Source of the DNA: Siphonodentalium dalli | Lineage: Eukaryota; Mollusca; Scaphopoda; Gadilida; Siphonodentaliidae | Length of the DNA stretch: 64,000 bases | Reading direction: 5' to 3' | Assembly (NCBI GenBank): GCA_032622095.1 | Contig: CP136068.1 | Coordinates: 184,576,796-184,640,795, forward strand | Part shown: positions 1-11,600 of the stretch, piece by piece | Numbering within the stretch: the first letter of the stretch is position 1 | Layout: each line of letters opens with the position of its first letter | The notes under the pieces: model-generated | What the model was told of the DNA's origin: nothing | Seen by the model: only the letters and a program-made list of their open reading frames with translations | The model's database searches: none | Position numbers and translations under genes: made by a program

Positions 1-86
1 GGGACATTGTATATGCTTTGCTATGCATTTTTATTATCTGGACCAAGATATGTTATATGGACATTGACAAAACAAAGTAGTTTTAA

Positions 87-478
87 CCCTTTACCCAACA
101 GAAGGGCCCTGTGCCAATGCATTCTCTTATATATGCGAGTCGACCATAGGTCGCCTCGCATATATAAGAGAATGCATTGGCTTAACACATTAACAATTAT
201 AAAATTGTTAAAGAATGTAAGAAAAAATGGTAAAAAGTGTTAAAAAAAGATTTTTTTTAGGCCAATGCATTCTCTTATATATGCGAGGCGACCTATGGTC
301 GACTCGCATATATAAGATAATGCATTGGCACAGAGCATAACTGTAACTATCACAATGTGGTCAAGGAGCCGGTTCCAATGATATCCATATGTGTATGGTT
401 CTATTGAGACAGACCGAAGATATTTTAGGCTGTTGAAGCTTTATTTGGCCGGTTTTGGCCGGTTTGTTGGATAAAGGG
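87..478 (+). mobile_element. piggyBac-like MITE with two internal hairpins
   Basis: TTAA at 83-86 and 479-482 flanks inverted termini CCCTTTACCCAACA / TGTTGGATAAAGGG, fitting piggyBac-type TTAA insertion. Inside are two near-perfect hairpins at about 113-180 and 262-328, built on GCCAATGCATTCTC and its complement, separated by AT-rich DNA. A copy in opposite orientation lies at 30530-30931. There is no coding capacity. Confidence 0.75.
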
Positions 479-482
479 TTAA

Positions 483-673
483 ACAAAAAGTTATGGACAA
501 CAGAAAATAAAGCTATTTTGTCTAAAATACGTCGATAACAAAAGAATTACTGAGCAGCATCACTTTTGACACAACCTTCATCCACTCCCAAACTTTACTT
601 ACATTCGCTATATTTGTCGTCCAGATAACATACGTCGAATAATAGATACGTAAGAATCCAGTGACGCCAGTGT
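483..673. other. Unassigned sequence
   Basis: AT-rich single-copy-looking DNA between two MITEs. A short minus-strand frame with a GTAAGT at about 600 is present, but nothing ties it to a gene. Confidence 0.3.
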
Positions 674-677
674 TTAA

Positions 678-1307
678 AGGGGTACTGTACACAGAGATAG
701 GCAATTTTTTTATTTACTCCCATTGACATAACTTTCAAGTTAGATTGTGTTCGTGTTATATGAGTTTCGTATAAACCTAATTTAGCGACGAAAATATTGA
801 TCTTGGAAATAAAAATATTACGATTTCAAACTACGCGCCATGTTTTTAGTTTCACCGGAGAAGACGCAGGTTGCAGGATGAACCGGAAGTTCAATTGATG
901 CCTGCAATCTCTTCCATCGAACAATCTCACCCCCCTATAAAAATACTTGACGCTTTATGAATCTTGTTTCTTCTCTTTTTTCTTAATTGGTTATAGCGGG
1001 ACTTCCTTTTGCATGTAACATGTTTTGTTCGCAACTCAATAATGTTCGTCGTACACGGCCGTCGATAAAAGACACCCAACATGTGAGATGTCAAGAACGG
1101 TAACTCGTAATGGCATAATTCGCCATTTTATGACTCCAGCCATAAATTCATTTATATTAAATGATTCAATTTGACTTTTATGATAGCCTGTTAACCGGAA
1201 CGTTTTCAGTAGACATCGTCGACTCAAATACGTTATTTTAAAATATAATATTGATATTAGATCGCAATTGTTACCGGGAATTTTTGAAATTGGCGTACAG
1301 TACCCCT
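678..1307. mobile_element. TTAA-flanked MITE, 630 bp
   Basis: TTAA at 674-677 and 1308-1311 flanks inverted termini AGGGGTACTGTAC / GTACAGTACCCCT. The TIR extends imperfectly to CAATTT. It is non-coding and probably a piggyBac-mobilised non-autonomous element. Confidence 0.75.
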
Positions 1308-1436
1308 TTAAGTTGACACAATGAAGTACTATGGATAAGAATTAGCAATAGCTTATAATAGTCGCACAGCGAATTACAACTGATAAGATTGTCTTAATGT
1401 CTTAAATATATCGTAAGTAAATGAAGTACATAAAAT

Positions 1437-1627
1437 TTATTAAACAATATACAAATATAGCATAGCAAAGCATATAAAACTTGATAAACAATATACAAAT
1501 ATAACCTCATAAACACATAATAATATTACACACCGTGCACATATAACTTCATAAACACTATACAAATATAACTTCATAAACACTATATAAATATTACATA
1601 AAAACATTCATACTATATAAATATAAC
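1437..1627. repeat. AT-rich ~25-bp tandem repeat
   Basis: Imperfect repeats of CATAAACACTATACAAATATAA and variants. Non-coding. Confidence 0.6.
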
Positions 1628-1957
1628 GTTATTGTCAATGAATGGAGGGAGTGTTTGATATTAAATCACTCTTCCAGAGATCCTCCCGCGTTTTATGTTG
1701 AACATGACATTCTTAACTTTTTCTAAACTTCTTCTGAATGGTGAAACAATTCTGACAAATTATCAGAATATTAAAAACTTATATCCTTGCATTTCCGAGT
1801 TTATTTTAACTTAATTCAAAAAAGTTGAATGAAAATTTAAGGAGTGGTCTCTATATGATTTTATAAATGTTCTGAACAATCTCAGTGTATATATCAGATA
1901 CAAAGTTCTCTCTCTAGTGCTATATATACAATGAATGTACACCATACGTAGGTATTC
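1628..1957. other. Unassigned intergenic sequence
   Basis: AT-rich sequence with no supported gene, hairpin or repeat. Confidence 0.4.
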
Positions 1958-2190
1958 CAACAATGTGTGTGATTGTGTGAACCTTAATTAGTCAACAATA
2001 TGTGTGATTGTGTTAACCTTAATTAGTCAACAATGTGTGTGAACCTTAATTAGTCAACAATGTGTGTGATTGTGTGAACATTAATTGGTCAACAATATGT
2101 GTGATTGTGTGAAATTAGTCAACAATGTGTGTGATTGTGTGAACCTTAATTAGTCACTAATGTGTGTGATTGTGTGAACCTTAATTAGTC
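1958..2190. repeat. 35-bp tandem repeat, seven copies
   Basis: The unit is CAACAATGTGTGTGATTGTG followed by TGAACCTTAATTAGT. Two copies carry internal deletions of 8 and 5 bases; the rest differ by one to three substitutions. Confidence 0.9.
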
Positions 2191-2360
2191 TCAGCTATCA
2201 CGAACAAATCAAGATACATGTTGCTGTATAATTATTGCAATGTTTCCCACATGTCCCGACACGCTTAGGTATACATGTATAACAAAAATCACTTAAATAC
2301 ACCTCCCTTGACTAATTGGTGTCAGTGGCAAGTGCTTTATTCTTGTCTACTACCAGGTTT

Positions 2361-2813
2361 AGATCATGCCATGGATCTTACGCCCGTAGAGATCATATTC
2401 CAGCAGTACAAAACCTTGGAACTTTTTTGAAGTTTTGACAGGGAAACTTATGAAGTCGAAATAATAACGTGGTGAATATATTTCTCAGTTATCTGTCCCA
2501 ACTCGAAATTGCATGCTTTTCTGAGCCGATATCGCAATAAACATTTAATTAATTACCCAAGATAAATTACATAATTGTAAGCGACTCAAAGCAAAATCGC
2601 TCACAAAGTCACTTAAATCGTGAAACTTCCGAGTTAGGACTTTCACCTACAATGAAGTACACTATTAAGGATGAGATAATAACTGAGAAATATATTCCCG
2701 TGTTAATTTTTTCAACTTCGTAAGGTTCCCTGTCAAAACTTCACAAAGTTCCCAGGTTTTGTACTGGTGGAATATGATCTCTACGGGCGTTAACAAGAGA
2801 TTCATGGCATGAA
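2361..2813. repeat. Long inverted repeat (foldback) with ~140-bp arms
   Basis: 2361-2500 and 2668-2813 are reverse complements at roughly 85-90% identity (core CCCGTAGAGATCATATTCCA). The loop is ~165 bp. This suggests a MITE-like foldback element; no coding potential. Confidence 0.8.
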
Positions 2814-2814
2814 C

Positions 2815-3142
2815 TATTGCCCGGTTATTACATCGAAACACTTCTTGAGATTGTTATGGCTGGATGGTGATTGAGAACCATCAGTTCGAGTTTTACCTCG
2901 AGGTATTGTGCGGCACGTCAAACGAGTCTAAAGCGCAATTGTGTTATTCTCTGCTAATTGTGTTATTCTCTGCTTATTGTGTTGTTCTATGCTTATTGTG
3001 TTGTTCTTTGCTTATTGCCCGGTTATTACATCGAAACACTTCTTGAGTTTGTTATGGGTGGATGGTAATATGAGAAGCATCGGTTCGAGTTTTACCTCGA
3101 GGTATAGTGCGGCACGTCAAACGCGTCTAAAACGCAATTGTG
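2815..3142. repeat. Direct duplication of a ~130-bp segment at the edge of the 19-bp array
   Basis: 2815-2945 and 3012-3142 share TATTGCCCGGTTATTACATC through the segment ending GCGGCACGTCAAACG. Each copy runs into the 19-bp minisatellite, so the duplication includes the array edge. Confidence 0.8.
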
Positions 3143-4490
3143 TTATATGTTTATTGTGTTGTTCTATCCTTATTGTGTTGCTGTATGTTTATTGTGTTGT
3201 TCTATCCGTATCGTGTTGTTGTATCTGTATTGTGTTGTCTATGCTTATTGTGCTGTTCTCTGCTTATTGTGTTGTTGTCTGCCTATTGTGTTGTTCTCTG
3301 CCTATTGTGTTTGTATGTGCTTATTGTGTTGTTATATGCTTATTGTGTTGTTGTATGCTTATTGTGTTGGTGTATGCTTATTGTGTTGTTATGTGCCTAT
3401 TGTGTTGTTACATCCCTATTGTGTTGTGATATACGCATTGTGTTGTTCTATGCTTATTGTGTTGTGTTATGCTTATTGTGTTGTTCTATGCTTATTGTAT
3501 GCTTCTATGCTTATTGTGTTGTTCTGTGCTTATGTTGTTATTCTATGCTTATTGTGTTGCTCTGTGCTTACTGTGTTGTTATATGCTTATTGTGTTGTTC
3601 TGTGTGTATTGTGTTGTTCTATGCTTATTGCATTCTTCTATGATTATTGTGTTGTTCTATGTTTATTGTGTTGTTCTATCCTTATTTGTTGCTCTATGCT
3701 TAATGTGTTGCTATATGCTTATTGTGTTGTTCTCTGATTATTGTGTTGTTATATGCTTATTGTGTTGTTCTATCCTTATTGTGTTTTATGTTTATTGTGT
3801 TGTTTTATCCGTATTGTGTTGTTCTGTTTTTATTGTGTTGTTGTACGTTTATTGTGTTGTTATATGCATGTTGTGTTGTTGTGTTGTTGTATTTGTATTG
3901 TGTTGTTCTATGATTTCTGTGTTGTTCTATACTCATTATGTTGTTATATGCTTATTGTGTTGTTCTCTGCTTATTGTGTTGTTCTTTGCTTATTGTGTTG
4001 TTCTCTGTCTATTGTGTTGTGCTATGCTCATTGTGTTGTCATATGCTTATTGTGTTATTGTATGCTTATGTTGTTCTATGCCTATTGTTTTGTGCTACGC
4101 GCATTGTGTTGTTCTATGCTTATTGTGTTGTTTTATGCTGTGTTGTTTTATGCTTATTGTGTTGTTTTATGCTCATTGTGTTGTTTATGCTTATTGTGTT
4201 GTGCTGTGCTTATTGTGCTGTTATATGCTTATTGTGTTGTTATCTGCGTATTGTGTTGTTCTATGCTCATTGTGTTGTCATATGCTTATTGTGTTGTTCT
4301 GTGCGTATTGTGTTGTTCTATGCTCATTGTGTTTTTCAATGTTATTGTGTTGTTCTATACTTATTGTGTTCTTCTGTGCTTATTGTGTTGTTATATGCTT
4401 ATTTTGTTGATATATGCTTATTGTGTTGATATACGCTTATTGTGTTGTTATATGCTTATTGTTTTGTGATATGCTTATTGTGTTTAAGTT
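2940..4490. repeat. 19-bp minisatellite, ~75 copies
   Basis: The unit is TGCTTATTGTGTTGTTCTA with frequent single-base changes. Because 19 is not a multiple of three and the unit lacks stops on this strand, all three plus frames stay open for hundreds of codons. The resulting Cys/Leu/Val-rich frames are artefacts of the repeat, not genes. Confidence 0.95.
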
Positions 4491-4570
4491 TATTACTTTA
4501 TTGCAGTGAACAATCTAGTTATTTATGTAGAATACACCTCATATTTTAGTGAAGACGTTTTCTGTTTCAG

Positions 4571-4687
4571 TTGCCGTCGGTGTGTGCATTGAACTTTGAC
4601 AACGCGATATGTTTATTGGACGTTTTGAAATGTTCTGCATTTTTCTGTATTGAGATGTATATTTATACTTTACCCGCATGTCCCTGA
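4571..4687 (+). other. Possible terminal exon, unassigned
   Basis: A strong acceptor-like tract (TTTTCTGTTTCAG) at 4558-4570 is followed by 38 open codons and TGA. The frame holds five cysteines (VCALNF, AICLL, KCSAFFC, ACP) in a hydrophobic context. No family is recognised, no upstream partner exon is visible and the flanks are repeats. It could be chance. Confidence 0.2.
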
Positions 4688-4689
4688 GT

Positions 4690-5430
4690 TCAGGGACCCT
4701 GACAAGATTAGTAATACATTTATCACCGAAAGTAGCTGAATATAGTAATATGAATAATTGATGTCAGGGACCTGTGTTATCGTTTTGCATATCATCGTTG
4801 ATCGGGTCATTGTGACAAGGCATCGATCACATTTATAGCCAGCTTTTCAAACCGATGAGAATTGTAGGCAGCAGCTATTCGGGCCAGGGTTGGGGTAATT
4901 GTAATTTGTAATTGTAATTGAATGTAATTAATTACATTTTCCCAAGTAATTGGATTACATTTTCAATTACATTCCAAAAATACAGACCCAATATAACAAG
5001 TTAACACATCAGCATTTGTATCTGAAATGTGACATGACTATGATATGTTAATAGTATCAGGTAAAACACTTGGTTACTAATTTCGGGCGACGATCACATT
5101 CGGAGCTAGCTTTTCATATATCGTTATTTGATCGCGTGATATGCGACCGGTCTGTTTACGTTTGCTACAGAATAATGGTGATCACAAATACCATTCCTCA
5201 GTTAAAGCTTTGAATTCATATGATGTATACCACTTAATTAATTAGTAACTCTTAAAGCTTTGAATTCATTCAAAATTCTATATACACGGCATTGAATTGT
5301 CGTCTATTAAAGCTGTGGAACTTTGTACGTGTCAATACTGTGTCATGCGAAATTCTCAGTTTGTTCTCGTACAAATGAGCACATAATTTTGTGGGGAGAT
5401 AATACAGGGTAATAATACAGGGTAATCAAG
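4690..5430. other. Non-coding sequence with an AATTGTAATT low-complexity patch
   Basis: 4895-4985 is a patch of (AATTGTAATT)-like repeats. 5200-5280 repeats AAAGCTTTGAATTCAT twice. No gene is seen. Confidence 0.5.
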
Positions 5431-5434
5431 TGTT

Positions 5435-5930
5435 TAGCTCACCTGAGAGCTAGTCGTCACTCCCCATCCGTCCATCTGTCAACAATTATATAAACATCCA
5501 TAATACATAATGGGTTCATACTTGATATGGATGTTCCCTGTGTGATTGAGATTCAGATTTATTCAAATGAGGTTACCCGGTCAAAAAGGGGGCGGTGCCG
5601 GAGACACATTATTTTTTCCATAAGAATTCTTAAAACATCCTATCAAGAACCATCGGGGCTATTTAGCTTATATTTGGTGCGGAGGGTCCTTCTGTGACTG
5701 TGATTCCGACTGGGACATAACTATTTCCCTCTATAGTAATTCTTAATAGGCCTTCTGAGTGGGGTCATATATGGTGTTGGTGGTCCCTATGTGAATGGGA
5801 TTTGTTCAAACAGGAGAGAACCCAGGGACATAAATCTTTTCTTTATACATGTAGTAATTCTTGAAATGTCTTCTTTACAAGTAGTATGTGGCCTACATAG
5901 TTTCTATGTTATAATAGACAAGCTCATATT
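5435..5930. repeat. Dispersed repeat resembling molluscan GCTCACCTGAG elements
   Basis: The segment starts TTTAGCTCACCTGAGAGC, then CCATCCGTCCATCTGTC. This layout resembles abundant non-coding repeats of bivalve and gastropod genomes. The identification is from memory of the motif only. Confidence 0.35.
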
Positions 5931-6179
5931 ATATCATAACATCCCTATATTCCCTATATGGGACTAATTCAATATGAAATAAGCCCATATTGTGCTTATT
6001 GTCACGAGAACAGGCTGGCAAAATCACACGAATAAAATCACGACTTACCAGATGTATTATAATATGCTTTATTCTCTGATCAAATGTGACATGAGAAAAC
6101 GAAAATTATATACAAAATATGAATAGAACGAAGAAATTTTGAATGTACAAAATATACAACGACCTCTCGGGTGTCATAA

Positions 6180-6370
6180 TCAGCATTATCAACATCACCT
6201 TCATCATCACCAGCTTCTTCCTCAAAATAATAGTTATCATCATCATCATCATAATCACCACCACGTGTAATCGTTGTCGTCGCGATCATATTCATCATAG
6301 CGTCGATGTTGATCATCGTCATTGTTATCATAGTCACCATGATCATAATATTCATAATATGGTCACCACG
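6180..6370. repeat. Imperfect ATC/ATT triplet microsatellite
   Basis: Runs of CAT/ATC/ATT triplets keep frames open on both strands (Ile/His-rich on plus, Asp/Met-rich on minus). No gene is supported. Confidence 0.8.
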
Positions 6371-7005
6371 TGCCGGCTTCAAAGTGATTTTTTTTTAAAT
6401 GGCAACAGTAGCGACTAAACAACAACGGATTAATCATTGTTATCCAACTTAAAGTTAATCAATCTTTATAATCAGGGTTCGCGCTGCCACTCAATAACGT
6501 TGAAAAATATCGGGTCAATCAATACCATTCATTTTAGCAAATTATTGTGCTTTGTTTAGTTTCGCAAAAGTTAACACCTCCATTAAGATGCAGTCATTCT
6601 GATATCATTAGTATCGATGGGTGGAGGGATTACCCGTATTTAGTGTGATGGTGAAGATTACATAGCTAATCCTCTTGTGGTGTTCCCTTCGGATCAAGCA
6701 ACTCTTCTACCATTGTATTGTTCGGTGATTGGTTTATTGTTGTATGATAAAGCACAATAGAGATGCGAGTATAATTATTATCTAACTGCTTTCCTATCGA
6801 TATCAAACCGCGAGTGCCGAAACATCAAGGTTGCAGAAAATGATACTATCAGGAATAATATTTGGCAAATTCTAAAAGAATTTGGCAAAAACTATTTTCA
6901 TTTGGCAAATTATTTGGCAAAAGTAAATTACGATGCAGCGCGGACCCTATTTATAATGTGTTGTCACAGTGGTCCCCGCCATTCAACAGAACACCGAGTG
7001 TAAGT
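6371..7005. other. Unassigned sequence with TTTGGCAAA repeats
   Basis: 6860-6925 repeats TTTGGCAAA four times. A segment at about 6945-7000 resembles 35735-35800 (TGTGTTGTCACAGTGG, GCCATTCAA). No gene is seen. Confidence 0.4.
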
Positions 7006-7007
7006 CA

Positions 7008-7420
7008 ACTATGGCTGAAATGGTCACTGTCATCCCCTGTCGTACAGTTGGGTACCCAGCTTTTTTCATTTTTAGTTGGGGACCCAGCTTTTGTAAAATT
7101 TACATTTGAGTACCCAGGTTTATGAAATCTCACACAGAGCATGATTTAATTAGTGATTGCTGTCAGTCGATTGCGAAATGAACCTGTTCAATATGTGAGT
7201 ACTTTTACTTGTTTATATGCTATATATTCGTCACGATAATAATAGCGGAGAAGAATTGTAGGACATATAAAGGTAAGTGCTGCAGACTAGCTGCTTTCAC
7301 AAAGATGGCCGGGTCCCAAATGTAAATTTTCTAAAAGCTGGGTACCCAACTGAAAGTTTTAAAAAGCTGGGTACCCATCTGAACGAAAGGGGATGACAGT
7401 GACCATCCCAGCCCAACTAT
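7008..7420. repeat. Inverted-repeat element with GGGTACCCAGCTTTT motifs
   Basis: 7008-7117 and 7308-7420 are imperfect reverse complements. They share GGTCACTGTCATCCCC / GGGGATGACAGTGACC, and each holds paired GGGTACCC motifs. A non-coding foldback. Confidence 0.7.
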
Positions 7421-7425
7421 GGGTT

Positions 7426-7606
7426 TACAGTAATGCTCTAAGTAATCGACCCCTTAACCACAGCAGAATTATGGGTAACCTTTCCGGATTTAGTCGGAAA
7501 TATGGCTTGTTGCCATTCATCGGAAAGCTCTCGGGAGAGCTTTCCGATGAATGGCAACAATATTTCTGCTGTGGTTAAGAGGTCGATTACTTAGAGCATT
7601 ACTGTA
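7426..7606. mobile_element. Short palindromic MITE with TA target duplication
   Basis: The termini are CAGTAATGCTCTAAGTAATC and its complement, flanked by TA. The centre is a second perfect palindrome around CATCGGAAAGCTCTC. The CAGT start and TA duplication resemble Tc1/mariner-type MITEs. 181 bp. Confidence 0.7.
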
Positions 7607-7724
7607 TTTCTGCAGGATATGAAACCGTATAGCAACCTATGGTGGATTACGCTTGTGATATTTATGAAAAAGCTAGCTTCGAGTGTGATCGATGCCTTGT
7701 GATAATGTCCTCATAAGCTAAAAA

Positions 7725-7955
7725 AAACATCCAATACCCTGCAGGGAGCCCCACACATATATAGAAGCATATAGAAGAGTGTCGTCTGCTCATGTTTGTC
7801 TGGGGCTCTGTATGAGTGAAATTATAAAATTGTTAAAGAATATAAGAAAAAATTATTAAAATTGTAAAAAATAATAACAAATGATAATAAATTGTTAGGC
7901 CAATGCATTCTCTTATATGGTGGACTCACATATATAAGAGAATGCATTGGCACAC
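7725..7955 (-). mobile_element. Partial hairpin MITE (half of the TGTGACCCGCC family)
   Basis: Contains the GGGAGCCCCACACA ... CCAGACAAACATGAGC-type module in reverse orientation and one 7893-7950 hairpin with GCCAATGCATTCTC arms and a shortened loop. It matches half of the elements at 55007-55452 and 63599-63905. Confidence 0.65.
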
Positions 7956-7965
7956 GGTAAACAAG

Positions 7966-8412
7966 CCTGCGTTTAGTGTGCCTGTCATTTGCAGAATGAG
8001 GTCCCCAGAGGGTGAATTTAGTTACCCTATCCCGCTTAGTGGGCTAGCATCAATAAATTCACCCTCAAGGGAACTCCTTATGCATTACCTCATCTGCTAT
8101 GGGAGACATCTATAGACTCAAATTGAAGTTTCAAAATTGTTAATATGTGATGTACACCCATTGTGAACCTCGATTATGCAATGTGTCGTCTGGCAATTTG
8201 GGGATATAGAGAAACTAAATTAAAAAAGAAATAGAATCTACGTGAAGAAGTTTCTACAGATTTTTGATAATAAAGAAACTTTCCAGAGAAGATGAGAAAT
8301 AAGCAGAATGATGTCCACATAGGGTTAATTTAGTGATGTTAGTCCGCTATGCGGGATAGTGTCACAAAACTCACCCTTCGGGGACCTCATTCTAAAATTA
8401 CAGGCACACTAT
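7966..8412. mobile_element. ~450-bp MITE, deletion derivative of the 28.1-35.5 kb element
   Basis: The termini are TAGTGTGCCTGTCATTTGCA then GAATGAGGTCC, and the complement. The left ~280 bp matches 28093-28368 and the right ~150 bp matches 35285-35450, joined at a GAAGTTTCTA sequence. It ends about 10 bp beyond the lectin stop codon. Confidence 0.7.
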
Positions 8413-8420
8413 AAGTTCTT

Positions 8421-8680
8421 TTACCCAGTGATTACATCGAAACACTTTCTGGCAGCTTTTTCACACCCATCCATTTCCGCCGAATTGAGAGCAGTTGAGC
8501 TGAGAATGAAGCACGCGTTGGTCATTTGATGTTGGATACTAGTGCATTCTGGGAACGATGAGCACACTACAGCACAGTCCTCAGGATGACTTGTCTGCAC
8601 CTGCGTAATGACTCTGGTTTTTGGTTGTGCGTGAAATCTTGCTTTGAATTTCATCTTACTTGGGTATCCAAATGGTGTTG
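8421..8680 (-). CDS. Lectin gene exon 4: PAN/apple-like module and stop codon
   Basis: The acceptor is ATATACTGCAG. The phase-1 start continues the frame from exon 3 exactly and the TAA is at 8423-8421. The encoded residues 159-244 contain CAVVC, C204, NACFIL and GC...C, the spacing expected of a compact PAN/apple-type disulphide module (RFHAQ... leading to C-x3-C-x5-C-x10-C). In known proteins such modules mediate protein or carbohydrate contacts. The acceptor lies about 7 kb downstream of exon 3. A 450-bp MITE ends within about 10 bp of the stop codon, so the 3'-UTR is probably transposon-derived. The PAN assignment rests on the cysteine pattern only. Confidence 0.75.
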
Positions 8681-11600
8681 CTGCAGTATATAAATGATAA
8701 TGATGCAACACTGTGTGTAGATCTCACCGCATACCTCCCCTAACAGTTACAGAGAGGGGGAATGATGCGTATTCCATATTTTCTAAACCGAACCCATCCT
8801 GCAATTTAATAGCCTGGCTTAGCCGCTTACGGCACAAACCCATCCTACAATTTACATGTGCATGTAATTGCCTGGCTTACGAACCCATCACGAACGATTT
8901 ATCGTGCTCGCCATATTCTCGTGGCGATTGTAGAGTTATCGTTCCTGACGACATATGATGCTAAACGGAAACAGACCAATCGGCTGTGACCTCCACAACT
9001 CAACAACTTGCGGATGCAAAGATGTGATATCCTTTAAAATAATGATAAATACCCAATTATTCATACGAAGACCCATTGAAATAATACGGTTTAAGCGCAA
9101 AAGTTGACGCCAAGACCATGTACTGTTGCAAATGAGGGCTCTCCAATAAAATGTCTTGTTATACGAGAAATAAAGGTGAGAAGGTCGGTTTCGCAAACTA
9201 TAGAATTAAAGTACACCTACATAATGTAGAAAGTAGAAACTTCACAATATGGCGCTTTTATCCGGGCTGTCGTGATACGACCTATATGTGTCGCTAATAC
9301 ATTCTACCACATGTATATAAACACCTCAAAAAAAGAAAGTCCCCCCTAATATATTCGGTAATATTTATGAGATATTGGTTACAATACACCAAATACAAAT
9401 TAGTAGAGTGATTTCCCCTGTCACCCCCAAGCTAGGATCAGCATAAAAAAAATCCTGGCAGCTGAATGGTCAATGATACACGGATGAAAATTGCACGAAA
9501 AATTGCAAAAAAAAAAGTGTTTCCCGACGAGAAACATCAAATATAGCCACATGGTGAACGGTTATGGCTGTGCAAATGGCGAATAATTTATGGGAGGTGT
9601 TTGTGTTTTATTCGATGTCATTTTTTTCTCAATTTTAAGGGTAGTGTGACGTTTGTCAAGCTGCAGTGTGACCCAGTACGTTGACAAGTACTTTTGTGCA
9701 CATTTTCGTGTGTCTAAAAGGACGTTCTTTAATTTGTAATACTGGTACAGGGTCAACCCTTTCCGGCGAATACAGGCCAGCGGGATTTGTTAACACTGAG
9801 GCTTATGTAAATTATTTGGTGTATTGTAACCTATTGGATGGATTTTGACGAAACTTTACGCAAATGTTTAGTGGTATCTGATACAAAACCTGTGTGAGGC
9901 ACCGTCCTGTGAGTTATGTATTGGCCGGCTGAGCATGAAAGTGCTTTTCGAAAGTTGCAAAACACTGACGTAGACTGGACAGTCACTCCATCGTTCCATT
10001 GCTCACACAAGTTGTTACTGGCTGTAAATGTGGTCTAAAAATGACACTGTGAGTCCACGATAAGACGCGTGTCATCTTCGGGAACAGTGTTCCTGCTGCA
10101 TGTCCAGGCCATTCAGTCTAACCACATTCCTTTGGAATGACGACTTGAAGTTTCATGCTGTGGGCAACACAGAGTTATTGAAATAAGTCTCTTTGAAGCC
10201 ATTTTTCAGTAAACCATGTGTCCCATCATTTAGGTCATTGAGGTACCAACATATAAGGTTCTTCCAAGCCTGTACAAGAAGTGGGGACAAAGGCACAGCT
10301 GAATGTCTGTGATCACTCTACCTGTGTTTTTGCAACTTTTGAAAAGTGCCCCTCTTCCATTAAAATTGTGCTCACTCAGCCATAACTCACCTCACAGTAA
10401 ATAGCACACTTTCTGTCTGTGGTACCACAAATCATTTGTGGAAAGTTTCATCAAAATCCATCCAATATCTCATAAAATATTGCCGAATACATTAAGGGGG
10501 ACTTTTTTTTTTTTAGGTGTTTACTAACTGTGAAAACATATAACCGTCTGTAAAACCGGATCACTAACGTGGAGTAATACATAAACCTCGTTCTAATATT
10601 CATCATTGATAGTCATCCAATAAGGTCATTTCGCGTCATTATGATATAAACAAACTGTTAGTGTTACAAACATCGCTAATCTTTTAGTAAGTAAGTTCAA
10701 GTTCAAAATGTTTAGTCTGAATGTGATTTTCAGAATAATTGTCAAAGTTTTCCAATGTTTACCGTCAAGTGTTGATTAAACTTTGGTATATAATTGAACA
10801 AATTATTGGTAATTCCATTGTAACAGCAATGTTGACATAACAATGATTTTGATATGTTAAATCTCATTACTGCAGTAATGAGTTAATCGCCAGTGAGTGT
10901 ACGAGATGTGCATGAAGCATGGTGATGATCGGATGAGAAATGTCGCCGGAATGGTGTGCTAAAGGAAAGTGTTACTGATGCACGCACGCGCACACACACG
11001 ATGGCCGCCAACCCACGGCAATAGCTCAAACTTGACTTGAGCTCAAATAGGTTGATATTTTTCTTATTTTCATTCAAACCTCAAAATTAGATGGCATGCT
11101 CTTCCAAAAAATAACTTAATTCAAAATGGTTAGCTCTGGTCGGATTCGTCATCTCAAGTTTAAACCTGATCTACGAAAACCTCTGGTTTAAACCGCCGTT
11201 TGACAGCTAAATCCGTGGTTTAAACCAGAGACCAAAGGTCTAAGTGACGCATTCGTCATCTCTGGTTTAAACCTGGTCCAACCAGACCAGTGGTTTAGCA
11301 GTAGTGCCTCTGTATCTCGAGATCATTAATCGTACTTTCCTAATGCGGATCGCCGCGTTGTATCGATTGCGAAAATCAATTATTGCGATTGGGCGTTTAT
11401 TTTGATTGGAAATTTATAAGCGAGAAACACTCACACCTATAAAGTTTGTGGAGATAAGTTTTTGTCAATTTCGATATTTTTTTTGTGCGTTTTATAAGTT
11501 TAAACCGGCAACTAAACCATATAATTCGACGGTCCAGCTAAACCAGCTTTACCGAGGCTAAACCTGAGATGACGAATCCGTCTTTTCTCGATCGCGGTTT

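Noticed and set aside
522-704. Short minus-strand frame with GTAAGT, loosely resembling a membrane segment
   Set aside because: No acceptor, no partner exon, and it overlaps a MITE end.
2864-4469. Five overlapping plus-strand frames rich in Cys, Leu, Val and Tyr, up to 317 codons
   Set aside because: Products of the 19-bp minisatellite read in three frames; they resemble membrane segments only by composition.
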